Part shown: piece after piece, positions 36,409-44,015 of the stretch
Position numbering within the stretch: the first letter of the stretch is position 1
How the letters are laid out: each line of letters opens with the position of its first letter
Assembly (NCBI RefSeq): GCF_000685095.1
Contig: NZ_BAYE01000007.1
Location: forward strand, 62,001 to 126,000
Direction of reading: 5' to 3'
Length of the DNA: 64,000 bases
Source of the DNA: Paraburkholderia caledonica NBRC 102488
Lineage (GTDB): Bacteria; Pseudomonadota; Gammaproteobacteria; Burkholderiales; Burkholderiaceae
Notes under the pieces: generated by a model
What the model saw: the letters and a program-made list of their open reading frames with translations, nothing else
Database searches by the model: none
What the model was told of the DNA's origin: nothing
Position numbers and translations under genes: made by a program

Positions 36409-37299
36409 ATGAACTCAACCGCCGAACCGCTGGCCTTCGACATCGTCGCGCGCATCGCCGAATGTGCGCCGGGGTTGCGCTCGGCTGAACGCAAGGTCGC
36501 CGCGCTGATCCTCGACGATCTGATGAGCGCATCGCGCGCCAGCATCGGCGCGCTCGCGCAGCAGGCGCAGGTGAGCGTGGCGACCGTCACGCGGTTCGCC
36601 AAGGCGGTGGGCTGCCGCGACGTCCGCGAGTTGAAGCTGCGGCTCGCACAAGCGGCCGCGGTCGGCCAGCGCTTCTTGCAGCCGGGCACCGCGAACGACG
36701 CGCCCGAGCACATCGCAACCCGCGTGTTCGACGAACTGCAGACGGCGCTCGCGCACAATCATCAACTTTTGCGGCAGGCGCCGCTTGGGGATGCCGCAGC
36801 AGCGCTGCGGGCCGCGCGCATGATCTATGTGTTCGGCATGGGCGGCGGCTCGACCGCGCTCGCCGACGAAATGCGTTTTAGACTGGTGCGGCTGGGCCGG
36901 CCCGCTGCCACTTATCAGGACGGCTTGTTGCAGCGCATGGTCGCGAGTACCGTGTCGCGCGACAGCGTCGTGATCGCGCTGTCCACGACGGGCCGCGTGC
37001 CGGAGATGGTGGAGAACTGCAAGATCGCGCGCAGCTATGGCGCAACGGTGATCGCACTGACCGCCCCGGCGTCGCCGTTGGCGAAGCTGGCCGACTGGGT
37101 CATCCCGATCGTCGCGTTTGAGACAGACTTCATTTACAAGCCGTCGTCGTCGCGCTACGCAATGATGATGGCACTCGATGTGCTCGTCACCGAACTTGCC
37201 GTCAGTCAGGGTGATGAGAGCCGCGAATTGCTACGCCGCATGAAGCACGCGCTCGACACGCACCGCGGCGGCGGCGATCGACAACCGTTAGGAGACTGA
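36409..37299 (+). CDS. MurR/RpiR-family transcriptional regulator
   Basis: A 296-residue regulator with N-terminal HTH_6 domain (LRSAERKVAALILDDL; SIGALAQQAQVSVATVTRFA) and a C-terminal SIS sugar-phosphate-binding domain (about 130-270; IYVFGMGGGSTALADEMRF, VVIALSTTGRVPEMVENCK). It lies 3 bp upstream of the D-aminoacylase gene in one transcript and is divergent from the DSD1-like gene 165 bp away, so it probably governs both directions. The divergent gap has a loose inverted repeat (ACTTT at 36284-36288, AAAGT at 36301-36305). Confidence 0.9.
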   Translation: MNSTAEPLAFDIVARIAECAPGLRSAERKVAALILDDLMSASRASIGALAQQAQVSVATVTRFAKAVGCRDVRELKLRLAQAAAVGQRFLQPGTANDAPEHIATRVFDELQTALAHNHQLLRQAPLGDAAAALRAARMIYVFGMGGGSTALADEMRFRLVRLGRPAATYQDGLLQRMVASTVSRDSVVIALSTTGRVPEMVENCKIARSYGATVIALTAPASPLAKLADWVIPIVAFETDFIYKPSSSRYAMMMALDVLVTELAVSQGDESRELLRRMKHALDTHRGGGDRQPLGD

Positions 37300-37302
37300 T
37301 TC

Positions 37303-38784
37303 ATGCACTCGCATCCCGAAGCCGCCGATACGCTGATCGTCGGCGCGCAACTGTATGACGGCACAGGCGCGCCGCCTGTCGAGCGCGACGTCGCGGTCCG
37401 CGACGGGCGCATCGTCGCGATCGGCAATCTGTCGAACTGGCTCGCCGAAGAAGTGATCGAGGCCGAAGGCCGGGCGCTGGCGCCGGGTTTCATCGACGTA
37501 CACACGCACGACGACACGCACGTGATCCGCTCGCCGCAAATGCTGCCGAAAATCACGCAAGGCGTGACGACGGTGATCGTCGGCAATTGCGGCATTAGCG
37601 CGTCGCCGGTTGCGCTGAAGGGCGATCCACCCGACCCGATGAATCTGCTCGGCGAGCGCGACGCGTTCCAGTACCCGAGCTTCGCGGACTACGTGAAAGC
37701 CGTGAACGCGGCGCGTCCGGCCGTGAATGTCGGTGCGCTGATCGGGCACACCGCGTTGCGAAACAACCAGATGGACCGGCTCGACCGCGCGGCCACGCCG
37801 CAAGAGATCGACGGCATGCGCGCGCAACTCGAAGAAGCGCTGGCCAACGGCGCGCTCGGGTTGAGTTCGGGACTCGCCTACGGCTCCGCGTTCGCCGCGC
37901 CAACCGAAGAAGTCATGGCGCTTGCCGAACCGCTCGCCGCCGCCGGCGCGCTGTACACCACACATATGCGCACGGAGTTCGACGCGATTCTCGACGCGAT
38001 GGACGAAGCGTATCGCGTGGGCCGTCACGCGCACGTGCCGGTGATCATCTCGCATCTGAAATGCGCGGGCCCATCGAACTGGGGGCGCAGCGCCGAAGTG
38101 CTGAACTCGCTCGAAGGCGCGCGGCGCATGCAGCCTATCGGTTGCGATTGCTATCCGTACAACCGCAGTTCGTCGACGCTCGACCTGAAGCAGGTCACGG
38201 GCGACATCGACATCACGATTACGTGGTCGGAACCGCATCCGGAAATGGCCGGCAAGCTCGTCAAAGAGATTGCGGCCGAGTGGGGTGTTACGCAGCAGGA
38301 AGCGGGTAAGCGCCTGCAGCCCGCGGGCGCGGTCTATCACAACATGTCCGAGGAAGACGTGCAGCGCATCCTGTCGCATCCCGCGACAATGGTCGGCTCG
38401 GACGGTTTGCCGAACGATCCGCTGCCGCATCCGCGGTTGTGGGGCGCGTTTCCGCGCGTGCTCGGCCATTACGCGCGCGACGCTGGGTTGCTGCCGCTAG
38501 AAGAAGCGGTGCGCAAGATGACGAGTCTGTCGGCGCGGCGCTTCGGCCTTGCGCAACGTGGTGAGGTGCATATCGGCTATCACGCCGACCTCGTGCTGTT
38601 CGACCCGGCCAGAGTGCGCGACGCGGCGACGTTCGAAAAGCCGCAACAGGCGGCCGACGGCATCGACGCAGTATGGGTGAACGCCGTGCTGACTTACCGC
38701 AACGGCGAAGTAACGGGCGAGCGCGCCGGACACTTCGTCGCGCGCGGCGCGGCGTCGAAAGGCGATGCGCAGGGCGCATTCTGA
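37303..38784 (+). CDS. N-acyl-D-amino-acid deacylase
   Basis: A 493-residue amidohydrolase that releases D-amino acids from N-acyl-D-amino acids. Motifs of the D-aminoacylase family include PGFIDVHTHDD (metal ligands), TTVIVGNCGISASPV, NVGALIGHTALR, LEEALANGALGLSSGLAY, VIISHLKCAG, MVGSDGLPNDPLPHPRLWGA (late Asp) and GYHADLVLFDP. Length is normal. GGAG precedes the ATG, and the gene follows the RpiR gene by 3 bp. Its product is a substrate type for the divergent DSD1-like enzyme. Confidence 0.93.
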   Translation: MHSHPEAADTLIVGAQLYDGTGAPPVERDVAVRDGRIVAIGNLSNWLAEEVIEAEGRALAPGFIDVHTHDDTHVIRSPQMLPKITQGVTTVIVGNCGISASPVALKGDPPDPMNLLGERDAFQYPSFADYVKAVNAARPAVNVGALIGHTALRNNQMDRLDRAATPQEIDGMRAQLEEALANGALGLSSGLAYGSAFAAPTEEVMALAEPLAAAGALYTTHMRTEFDAILDAMDEAYRVGRHAHVPVIISHLKCAGPSNWGRSAEVLNSLEGARRMQPIGCDCYPYNRSSSTLDLKQVTGDIDITITWSEPHPEMAGKLVKEIAAEWGVTQQEAGKRLQPAGAVYHNMSEEDVQRILSHPATMVGSDGLPNDPLPHPRLWGAFPRVLGHYARDAGLLPLEEAVRKMTSLSARRFGLAQRGEVHIGYHADLVLFDPARVRDAATFEKPQQAADGIDAVWVNAVLTYRNGEVTGERAGHFVARGAASKGDAQGAF

Positions 38785-38857
38785 TTACCCGATCGAATGA
38801 TCTACCATGGCGCGCGCCGCAACGAGCACGCGCGCCCGACTTTTAAGGAGCATGACG

Positions 38858-39244
38858 ATGAAGCGATATGGCGTTGAAGGCGGGAAGGGAACGGGCGGTC
38901 AGCATATGCCGTTTGCGCGTGCAGTTGAAGCCGACGGCTGGCTGTTCGTTTCCGGGCAAACGCCGATGGAAAACGGAGAAGTGATCAACGGCGGAATTGT
39001 CGAGCAATCGCACAAGGCGATCCAGAACGTATTCGCGATTCTGAAGGAAGCGGGCTACGGCGCGGAGCATGTGGTCCGCTGCGGCGTGTGGCTCGACGAT
39101 CCGCGCGACTTCGCGTCGTTCAACAAGGTGTTCCGCGAATACTTCGGCGACAATCCGCCGGCGCGCGCATGTGTCGTTTCGTCGATGGTGATCGACTGCA
39201 AAGTTGAAGTGGATTGCGTCGCATACAAGAAGCCGACGGCTTGA
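38858..39244 (+). CDS. RidA/YjgF family protein
   Basis: A 128-residue RidA-superfamily protein. RidA enzymes hydrolyse reactive imines or enamines released by PLP-dependent deaminases. Typical elements: MPFARAVEADGWLFVSGQTP at the N-terminus, QNVFAILKEAGYGAEHVVRC, and the C-terminal PARACVVSSMVIDCKVEVDC, where the Arg in ARACV is the usual ligand-binding arginine. The ATG at 38858 sits 7 bp after AAGGAG; an in-frame ATG two codons earlier is too close. It is a good functional fit to the D-amino acid deaminase nearby. Confidence 0.9.
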   Translation: MKRYGVEGGKGTGGQHMPFARAVEADGWLFVSGQTPMENGEVINGGIVEQSHKAIQNVFAILKEAGYGAEHVVRCGVWLDDPRDFASFNKVFREYFGDNPPARACVVSSMVIDCKVEVDCVAYKKPTA

Positions 39245-39256
39245 AGCATCAGATTT

Positions 39257-39288
39257 GCCGCGGGTGCATGACTGCGAGAACCCGCGGC
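39257..39288. terminator. Stem-loop between convergent RidA and queF genes
   Basis: Perfect 9-bp arms GCCGCGGGT (39257-39265) and ACCCGCGGC (39280-39288) with a 14-nt loop lie in the 58-bp gap between convergent genes. Short T/A runs flank it (TTT before, GAAA after), but there is no long U-tract, so terminator function is likely but not certain. Confidence 0.5.
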
Positions 39289-39302
39289 GAAACGCTGCTT
39301 GC

Positions 39303-40127
39303 TTACTGACGCGCGAGCCGCATGTTGTCCGGCATCGGCAGATTGTAGTTGGTGCGGAACGGGTTGATATCGAGCCCGCCGCGCCGCGTATAGCGCGCAT
39401 AGACCGCGAGCTTGACCGGCTTGCACGCCTTCAGCACATCGATAAAAATTTTCTCGACGCACTGTTCGTGAAAACCCGTGTGATTACGGTACGAGATGAT
39501 GTAGCGCAGCAAGCCAGCGTGATCGATCTGCGGGCCGACGTAGTGAATCTGCACGCTGCCCCAATCGGGTTGGCCGGTCACCGGACAATTCGACTTCAAC
39601 AAATTCGAAAACAGCGTCTCCTCGACAGGCGCTTCATCTAACGCCGCTTTTAGCAGCGAGGCGTCGGGCTGGTAGGTATCCGTGTCCAGGTCCAGCCGGT
39701 CGAGCGACATGCCCTCGAATTCTTCCATCTGCAATTTGCCGAAATCGTGCGGCGCAGTCAGATGAACCGAAACGGTCGCGCCGCAAGACGCCGACACGTC
39801 GCGCCTGATCGTGTCGCGCACCACGTCGATCGACTCAAACGCGGTCTGCGCGAACGAGCCGAGATAAAGCTTGAACGACTTCGACTCGACGATGTTCGGC
39901 GACTCGGCGGGCACGAAGAAGGTCGCCACCGCGATTTGCGGTTTGCCGCGCTGATTCAGCCACGACAATTCATACGCGTTCCAGATGTCCGTGCCGAAGA
40001 ACGGCAGTTGCGCGCCAATGCCGATGGCGTCGCGTGCGTTGCTGCGCGCAATCGGAAAAAGCAGCGAGGCGTCGTACTGTTCGGTGTAAGTGGAAGCCTT
40101 ACCCAGCGGTGATTGTTCGGGTGTCAT
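39303..40127 (-). CDS. queF: NADPH-dependent 7-cyano-7-deazaguanine reductase
   Basis: QueF reduces preQ0 to preQ1 in queuosine biosynthesis for tRNA. This is the long, tandem T-fold form (274 residues): the N-half contains the substrate-Glu side ([20 protein letters not shown]), and the C-half the catalytic Cys in [20 protein letters not shown], plus [13 protein letters not shown] and [13 protein letters not shown]. The ATG at 40127 overlaps the upstream nucleotidase stop (ATGA), which fixes the start. It is the last gene of ilvA-nucleotidase-queF. Confidence 0.95.
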   Translation of the reverse strand: MTPEQSPLGKASTYTEQYDASLLFPIARSNARDAIGIGAQLPFFGTDIWNAYELSWLNQRGKPQIAVATFFVPAESPNIVESKSFKLYLGSFAQTAFESIDVVRDTIRRDVSASCGATVSVHLTAPHDFGKLQMEEFEGMSLDRLDLDTDTYQPDASLLKAALDEAPVEETLFSNLLKSNCPVTGQPDWGSVQIHYVGPQIDHAGLLRYIISYRNHTGFHEQCVEKIFIDVLKACKPVKLAVYARYTRRGGLDINPFRTNYNLPMPDNMRLARQ

Positions 40128-41026
40128 GGTGCATTCACGATGCCACTCAGCACGTGCCCGGTCGCCGTCACGACGCGGGCCGATTCGCAATGGCCAATTT
40201 GGTCGTCGAAGAAAAAGTCCGGCTCGAACTCGCGCAGAAATGCGCTCTTGTCGAGGCCGCCGAGGAACATCGCTTCGTCGATTTCGATGTTCCAGGCCAT
40301 CAGGGTTCGGATGGCGCGCTCGTGCGCGGGCGCCGAGCGGGCCGTCACCAATGCCGTACGAATATGCATGGGCGCGGCTTGATCCGCGAGTTTTTGCAGC
40401 CGGTGAAGCGCTTCGAGCAAGGGTTTGAGCGGCCCGTCGGCGAGCGGCAAATCCTTGTTGTGCGTCTCGTGGCCGACGAACGCCCGCAGGCCGTCCTTCT
40501 GAAACACGCGCTCGGCTTCGTCGGAGAACAGAACCGCGTCGCCGTCGAAAGCAATGCGGATTTCGTCCGGATACTTGCTCGCCATTTTCGCCGATTCCGG
40601 CAGGACGCGTGCAGCCGGGAAACCGGCGGCCAGCGCGTCGCGCACGTCGTCCTGATTAGCCGAGAGAAACAGCGACGCGTTCAAGGGCTTCAGATATCCG
40701 AACGGCGCACGGCCGCGCGTGAACACTCCGCGCTCGATGGCGAGCCCGTGTTCGCGACACGAATGAAATGCCCTCAGTCCGCTGATCGGATCGCTGCGAG
40801 ACAGGATCACCACTTCCACATGATGACCGCCCGTATTCAACGCCAGCAGTTTGCGGATCAGCGGAAACGCGACGCCGGGTTTGGCGGGCACGGTCAGCCG
40901 GTCGCGCTGCAGCGCTTCATAGGTCTGTAGATCGCCTTCTTCGTACACGCGGTTCTCTTCCTCGAAATCGAAGAGTGCGCGCGACGATATTGCCACCACC
41001 AGTTTGTCGACAAGCGAGAGAGCCAT
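40124..41026 (-). CDS. Cytosolic 5'-nucleotidase (NT5C1-type)
   Basis: A 300-residue protein of the 5'-nucleotidase family that includes eukaryotic cN-I. N-terminal [19 protein letters not shown], middle [37 protein letters not shown] and late [23 protein letters not shown] segments carry the acidic and basic HAD-like catalytic positions. It dephosphorylates nucleoside monophosphates. It is translationally coupled to queF and 22 bp after ilvA. A link to queuosine precursor or GTP metabolism is only a guess from position. Confidence 0.8.
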   Translation of the reverse strand: MALSLVDKLVVAISSRALFDFEEENRVYEEGDLQTYEALQRDRLTVPAKPGVAFPLIRKLLALNTGGHHVEVVILSRSDPISGLRAFHSCREHGLAIERGVFTRGRAPFGYLKPLNASLFLSANQDDVRDALAAGFPAARVLPESAKMASKYPDEIRIAFDGDAVLFSDEAERVFQKDGLRAFVGHETHNKDLPLADGPLKPLLEALHRLQKLADQAAPMHIRTALVTARSAPAHERAIRTLMAWNIEIDEAMFLGGLDKSAFLREFEPDFFFDDQIGHCESARVVTATGHVLSGIVNAP

Positions 41027-41048
41027 GTGCGCGTTTCAATCCAGAAGT

Positions 41049-42572
41049 TCAGGCAAGAAACAGCCGATACACCGGATTGTGCGTCTCTTCCCAATGCGGA
41101 TAACCGAGGGTGGCGAGGAAGCGCTCGAACTCCGCGTTGTCCGTTTGCGGCACCTGAATGCCTACGAGAATCGAGCTATAGTCCGCGCCCTGATTACGAT
41201 AATGGAAAAGGCTGATATTCCAGTCAGGTGCCATCGACGAAAGAAACTTCATCAGCGCACCCGGCCGCTCGGGAAACTCGAAGCGGAAGAGGCGTTCGTC
41301 GTGTGCGAGCGGCGAGCGGCCGCCGACCATGTAACGGATGTGCTGCTTCGAGAGTTCATCGAACGTCAGATCGACGGTGGCAAAGTTGTGCGCCTCGAAC
41401 GCGCCCGCAATCTGCGCCGATTCGCTGCGGTTCCGGATCTGCACGCCCACGAAAATGTGCGCGGACTCGGCCTGCGCGATCCGGTAATTGAATTCGGTGA
41501 CGCTGCGCGTGCCGACCAGTTCGCAAAAGCGCCTGAAGCTGCCGCGCTCTTCGGGAATGGTCACCGCGAACACCGCCTCGCGGGCCTCACCCACTTCCGC
41601 GCGCTCGGCCACGAAACGCATGCGGTCGAAGTTCATGTTCGCGCCCGACGTGATCGCGATCAGCGTCTGGTTCTCGATGCCTTCGCGCTCGGCATACTGT
41701 TTGGCACCCGCCACAGCGAGCGAGCCCGCCGGTTCAAGCACGCTGCGGGTGTCCTGAAACACGTCCTTGATCGCGGCGCACAGCGCGTCGGTGTTCACGA
41801 GCAGCACGTCGTCCAGATATTCGCTGCACAGGCGGAAGGTTTCTTCGCCGACGAGCTTCACCGCGGTGCCGTCGGAGAACAGGCCGACTTCGTTTAGCGT
41901 GACGCGCTCGCCGGCTTTCAGCGATGCGGCCATCGCGCACGAGTCGTCGGTCTGCACGCCGATCACCTTGATCTCGGGACGCACCGATTTCACATACGCC
42001 GCAACACCGGCCGCGAGTCCGCCGCCGCCGATCGGCACGAAGATCGCATGAATCGGGCCCTGATGCTGGCTCAGGATTTCCATTGCAACCGTGCCTTGCC
42101 CGGCGATCACATACGGATCGTCGAACGGATGCACGAAGGTCAGCCCGCGCTCTTCCTGCAGTTGCACCGCGTGGCCGTAGGCATCGCTATACGACTCGCC
42201 GAACTGCACGACCTCGACGGTCGGGCCGCCATGCGCGCGCACCGCGTCGACCTTGACCTGCGGCGTGGTGACCGGCACGACGATGATCGCCTTCACGCCC
42301 ATGCGCGCGGCAGACAGCGCGACGCCCTGCGCATGATTGCCCGCCGACGCGGTGATCACGCCGCGCATGAGCGCCTCGGCGGGAATATGCGCCATCTTGT
42401 TGTACGCGCCGCGCACCTTGAACGAGAACACCGGCTGGTTGTCCTCGCGCTTCAGATAGACCGGATTGCGCAGGCGCGCCGATAGTTGCGGCGCGCGTTC
42501 GAGTTCGGTCTCGCGCGCCACGTCGTAGACGCGTGCGGTGAGGGTTTTCTTCAGATAGTCGTGGGAGGCCAT
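41049..42572 (-). CDS. ilvA: Threonine ammonia-lyase (biosynthetic)
   Basis: IlvA (507 residues) deaminates threonine to 2-oxobutanoate, the first step of isoleucine synthesis. The PLP lysine lies in PVFSFKVRGAYNK. TASAGNHAQGVALSA and the glycine loop PIGGGGLAAGVAAYV are typical. Two ACT-like C-terminal regulatory domains (about 330-505; ERGSFRRFCELVGTRSVTEF and ERPGALMKFLSSM) give isoleucine feedback control. The start is the ATG opening MASHDYLKKTLT; the longer open frame upstream is not family-like. First gene of the ilvA-nucleotidase-queF group. Confidence 0.96.
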   Translation of the reverse strand: MASHDYLKKTLTARVYDVARETELERAPQLSARLRNPVYLKREDNQPVFSFKVRGAYNKMAHIPAEALMRGVITASAGNHAQGVALSAARMGVKAIIVVPVTTPQVKVDAVRAHGGPTVEVVQFGESYSDAYGHAVQLQEERGLTFVHPFDDPYVIAGQGTVAMEILSQHQGPIHAIFVPIGGGGLAAGVAAYVKSVRPEIKVIGVQTDDSCAMAASLKAGERVTLNEVGLFSDGTAVKLVGEETFRLCSEYLDDVLLVNTDALCAAIKDVFQDTRSVLEPAGSLAVAGAKQYAEREGIENQTLIAITSGANMNFDRMRFVAERAEVGEAREAVFAVTIPEERGSFRRFCELVGTRSVTEFNYRIAQAESAHIFVGVQIRNRSESAQIAGAFEAHNFATVDLTFDELSKQHIRYMVGGRSPLAHDERLFRFEFPERPGALMKFLSSMAPDWNISLFHYRNQGADYSSILVGIQVPQTDNAEFERFLATLGYPHWEETHNPVYRLFLA

Positions 42573-42678
42573 GCGGGTGGCGCGATGCGCTCTGGAAGGC
42601 GGAAAAGCATCAATGATAGCGCCAACGCCGCATGCACTGCCCTCACCGGTCGTCGGGCAGCGCCCCGCCGCGCGCGGT

Positions 42679-43050
42679 CTAGAAGATATGCGGCGGCCTG
42701 CCGTCGGTGAGTTCGCGCGGCAGCGGTTCATCGAGTTGCCATTCGACATGCGGCAGCGCGAACAGGTCGCCGTGAAATTCGACCGGGCCCTCGCTCGTGA
42801 AAAGCCCATCGAGATAATCGAAGTTCAGCTGCGATGAGACGGCGCGCAACGCCGCGTCGACCGAGTGCGACGGTTGCAGATCGAGCGGATCGACGTCGAG
42901 CCGCACGGTGTAGCGGTCGCCTTTCGTTTCCATGGCGCCGACGTCGATCAGCTTGCCGTCCGGGTTTTGCGCAATGACGCGCTCGCCGTTGGCGAACAGC
43001 CTGAACGTGGCCCGAAGCGCCGCGGACGCGGCGGGTTGCTTGGTTGCCAT
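42679..43050 (-). CDS. Conserved hypothetical protein, 123 aa
   Basis: A 123-residue soluble protein with no motif I can name. The central part reads like a small beta-rich domain (FRLFANGERVIAQNPDGKL, GDRYTVRLDVDPLDLQPSHS), and an acidic C-terminal half ends RELTDGRPPHIF. Codon use matches its neighbours and AAGGAG sits about 8 bp before the ATG at 43050, so I believe it is a real gene. It lies 106 bp upstream of ilvA on the same strand and 37 bp after a small disordered protein gene. Confidence 0.65.
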   Translation of the reverse strand: MATKQPAASAALRATFRLFANGERVIAQNPDGKLIDVGAMETKGDRYTVRLDVDPLDLQPSHSVDAALRAVSSQLNFDYLDGLFTSEGPVEFHGDLFALPHVEWQLDEPLPRELTDGRPPHIF

Positions 43051-43087
43051 CGCGATTCTCCTTGTGATTTCGCGTCGCAGATGTGAT

Positions 43088-43264
43088 TCAGCCGGCTTCC
43101 CCGACTTCCTTCGGGTCGGGCAGATTCGTGCCGCCACCAGGCTTAGGCGGCGCGGGTTCATTCCTGGCCGATTGCTTCTGTTCGTCGGACAGACGGCGGT
43201 CGCCGGCAGTCGGGTCGTTAGGCGTTTGACGCGGGGGCGTCGGGCGGGCGGATTCGCTGGTCAT
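43088..43264 (-). CDS. Small Pro-rich hydrophilic protein, 58 aa
   Basis: A 58-residue protein, MTSESARPTPPRQTPNDPTA to PDPKEVGEAG, with no hydrophobic core: Pro, Asp, Glu, Gly and Lys dominate, so it is probably disordered. The ATG at 43264 has AGGAG 6 bp upstream (a second ATG one codon earlier is also possible). Its neighbour at 43303-43521 has the same character. The function is unknown; such small hydrophilic proteins are common in Burkholderiaceae and may be stress-related, but that is a guess. Confidence 0.6.
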   Translation of the reverse strand: MTSESARPTPPRQTPNDPTAGDRRLSDEQKQSARNEPAPPKPGGGTNLPDPKEVGEAG

Positions 43265-43302
43265 CATGGGCTCCTGGTCGTGTCGATCGGTGAAAGTCGT
43301 GC

Positions 43303-43521
43303 TCAATCCGGCGAGCGCGTGCGGTCGGCGTCGCTTTGCGTGCCAGGCGGCGTGCCGGGTTTCGTGTTGGGGTCCGCGCCCGGTGCGACGTCTTCCAAGC
43401 GTTGAGTCCCGGATTCCCCGTCGCGCCGCTCGTCCGAGCCGTCGCTGGGAATGTTCTCGGTATGGCCGGGCACCGGTTGCTGCTCGATATGCTCGGCGTT
43501 CTTCATGTCGGGGTCGGACAT
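43303..43521 (-). CDS. Small acidic hydrophilic protein, 72 aa
   Basis: A 72-residue acidic, Gly/Pro/Asp-rich protein, MSDPDMKNAEHIEQQPVPGH to SDADRTRSPD, predicted disordered. GGAGG lies 6 bp before the ATG at 43521. It is 38 bp upstream of the 58-residue protein gene, and both probably share a transcript. No family was recognised. Confidence 0.6.
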   Translation of the reverse strand: MSDPDMKNAEHIEQQPVPGHTENIPSDGSDERRDGESGTQRLEDVAPGADPNTKPGTPPGTQSDADRTRSPD

Positions 43522-43742
43522 CATGAGCCTCCATGGATCGCTGGTTTCGTGTAGCCGATCAGCATCCCGCATGCCGCGTTCTTTGCGGTCGTCGGCATCT
43601 ACTGGCTGATGGTGACAAAAGTCGCCTGATCGATAGAGGACCATCGACGCCGCGCGGCCCGCGCCGCAGCGCGGCTTGGACGCCGTCGAACCCGCCGCGC
43701 TCGCATTTCCGCCTGCAACGCGTGGCGGGCCGATGCGGTAGA

Positions 43743-43757
43743 ATTCCATTTTGGAAT
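43743..43757. promoter_or_regulatory. Inverted repeat ATTCCA-TTT-TGGAAT in a 494-bp gap
   Basis: The divergent gap 43522-44015 contains no gene I can support. Near its middle lies this perfect 6+3+6 inverted repeat. Its TGGAAT arms resemble sites bound by IclR-type regulators, but that likeness is from memory and weak. It is about 260 bp from the oxidoreductase start and 220 bp from the small-protein gene. Confidence 0.35.
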
Positions 43758-44015
43758 AAGGATCGGAAGATGCACTGGCAGCCTCGGATCGCCCACTTGA
43801 TGCCCGCCCCGCGTGAGTCTTGTCCCGCGGCGGAGCGTCATGTCCGCCACGCACGATCGTGTAGCTGTATCTGAGCGCCGCGAAGCGACCGACGTGGGCA
43901 GGCCGTCGGTGGTGCTTCGTTCCCCAAGAAGATTTCCAAGCATTGCGCCCCACGCGCACCGTCAGCCGGCGCCTCGCCATGAGCGCGCATGACTGACCCA
44001 CCGAGTCGTCCAAAC

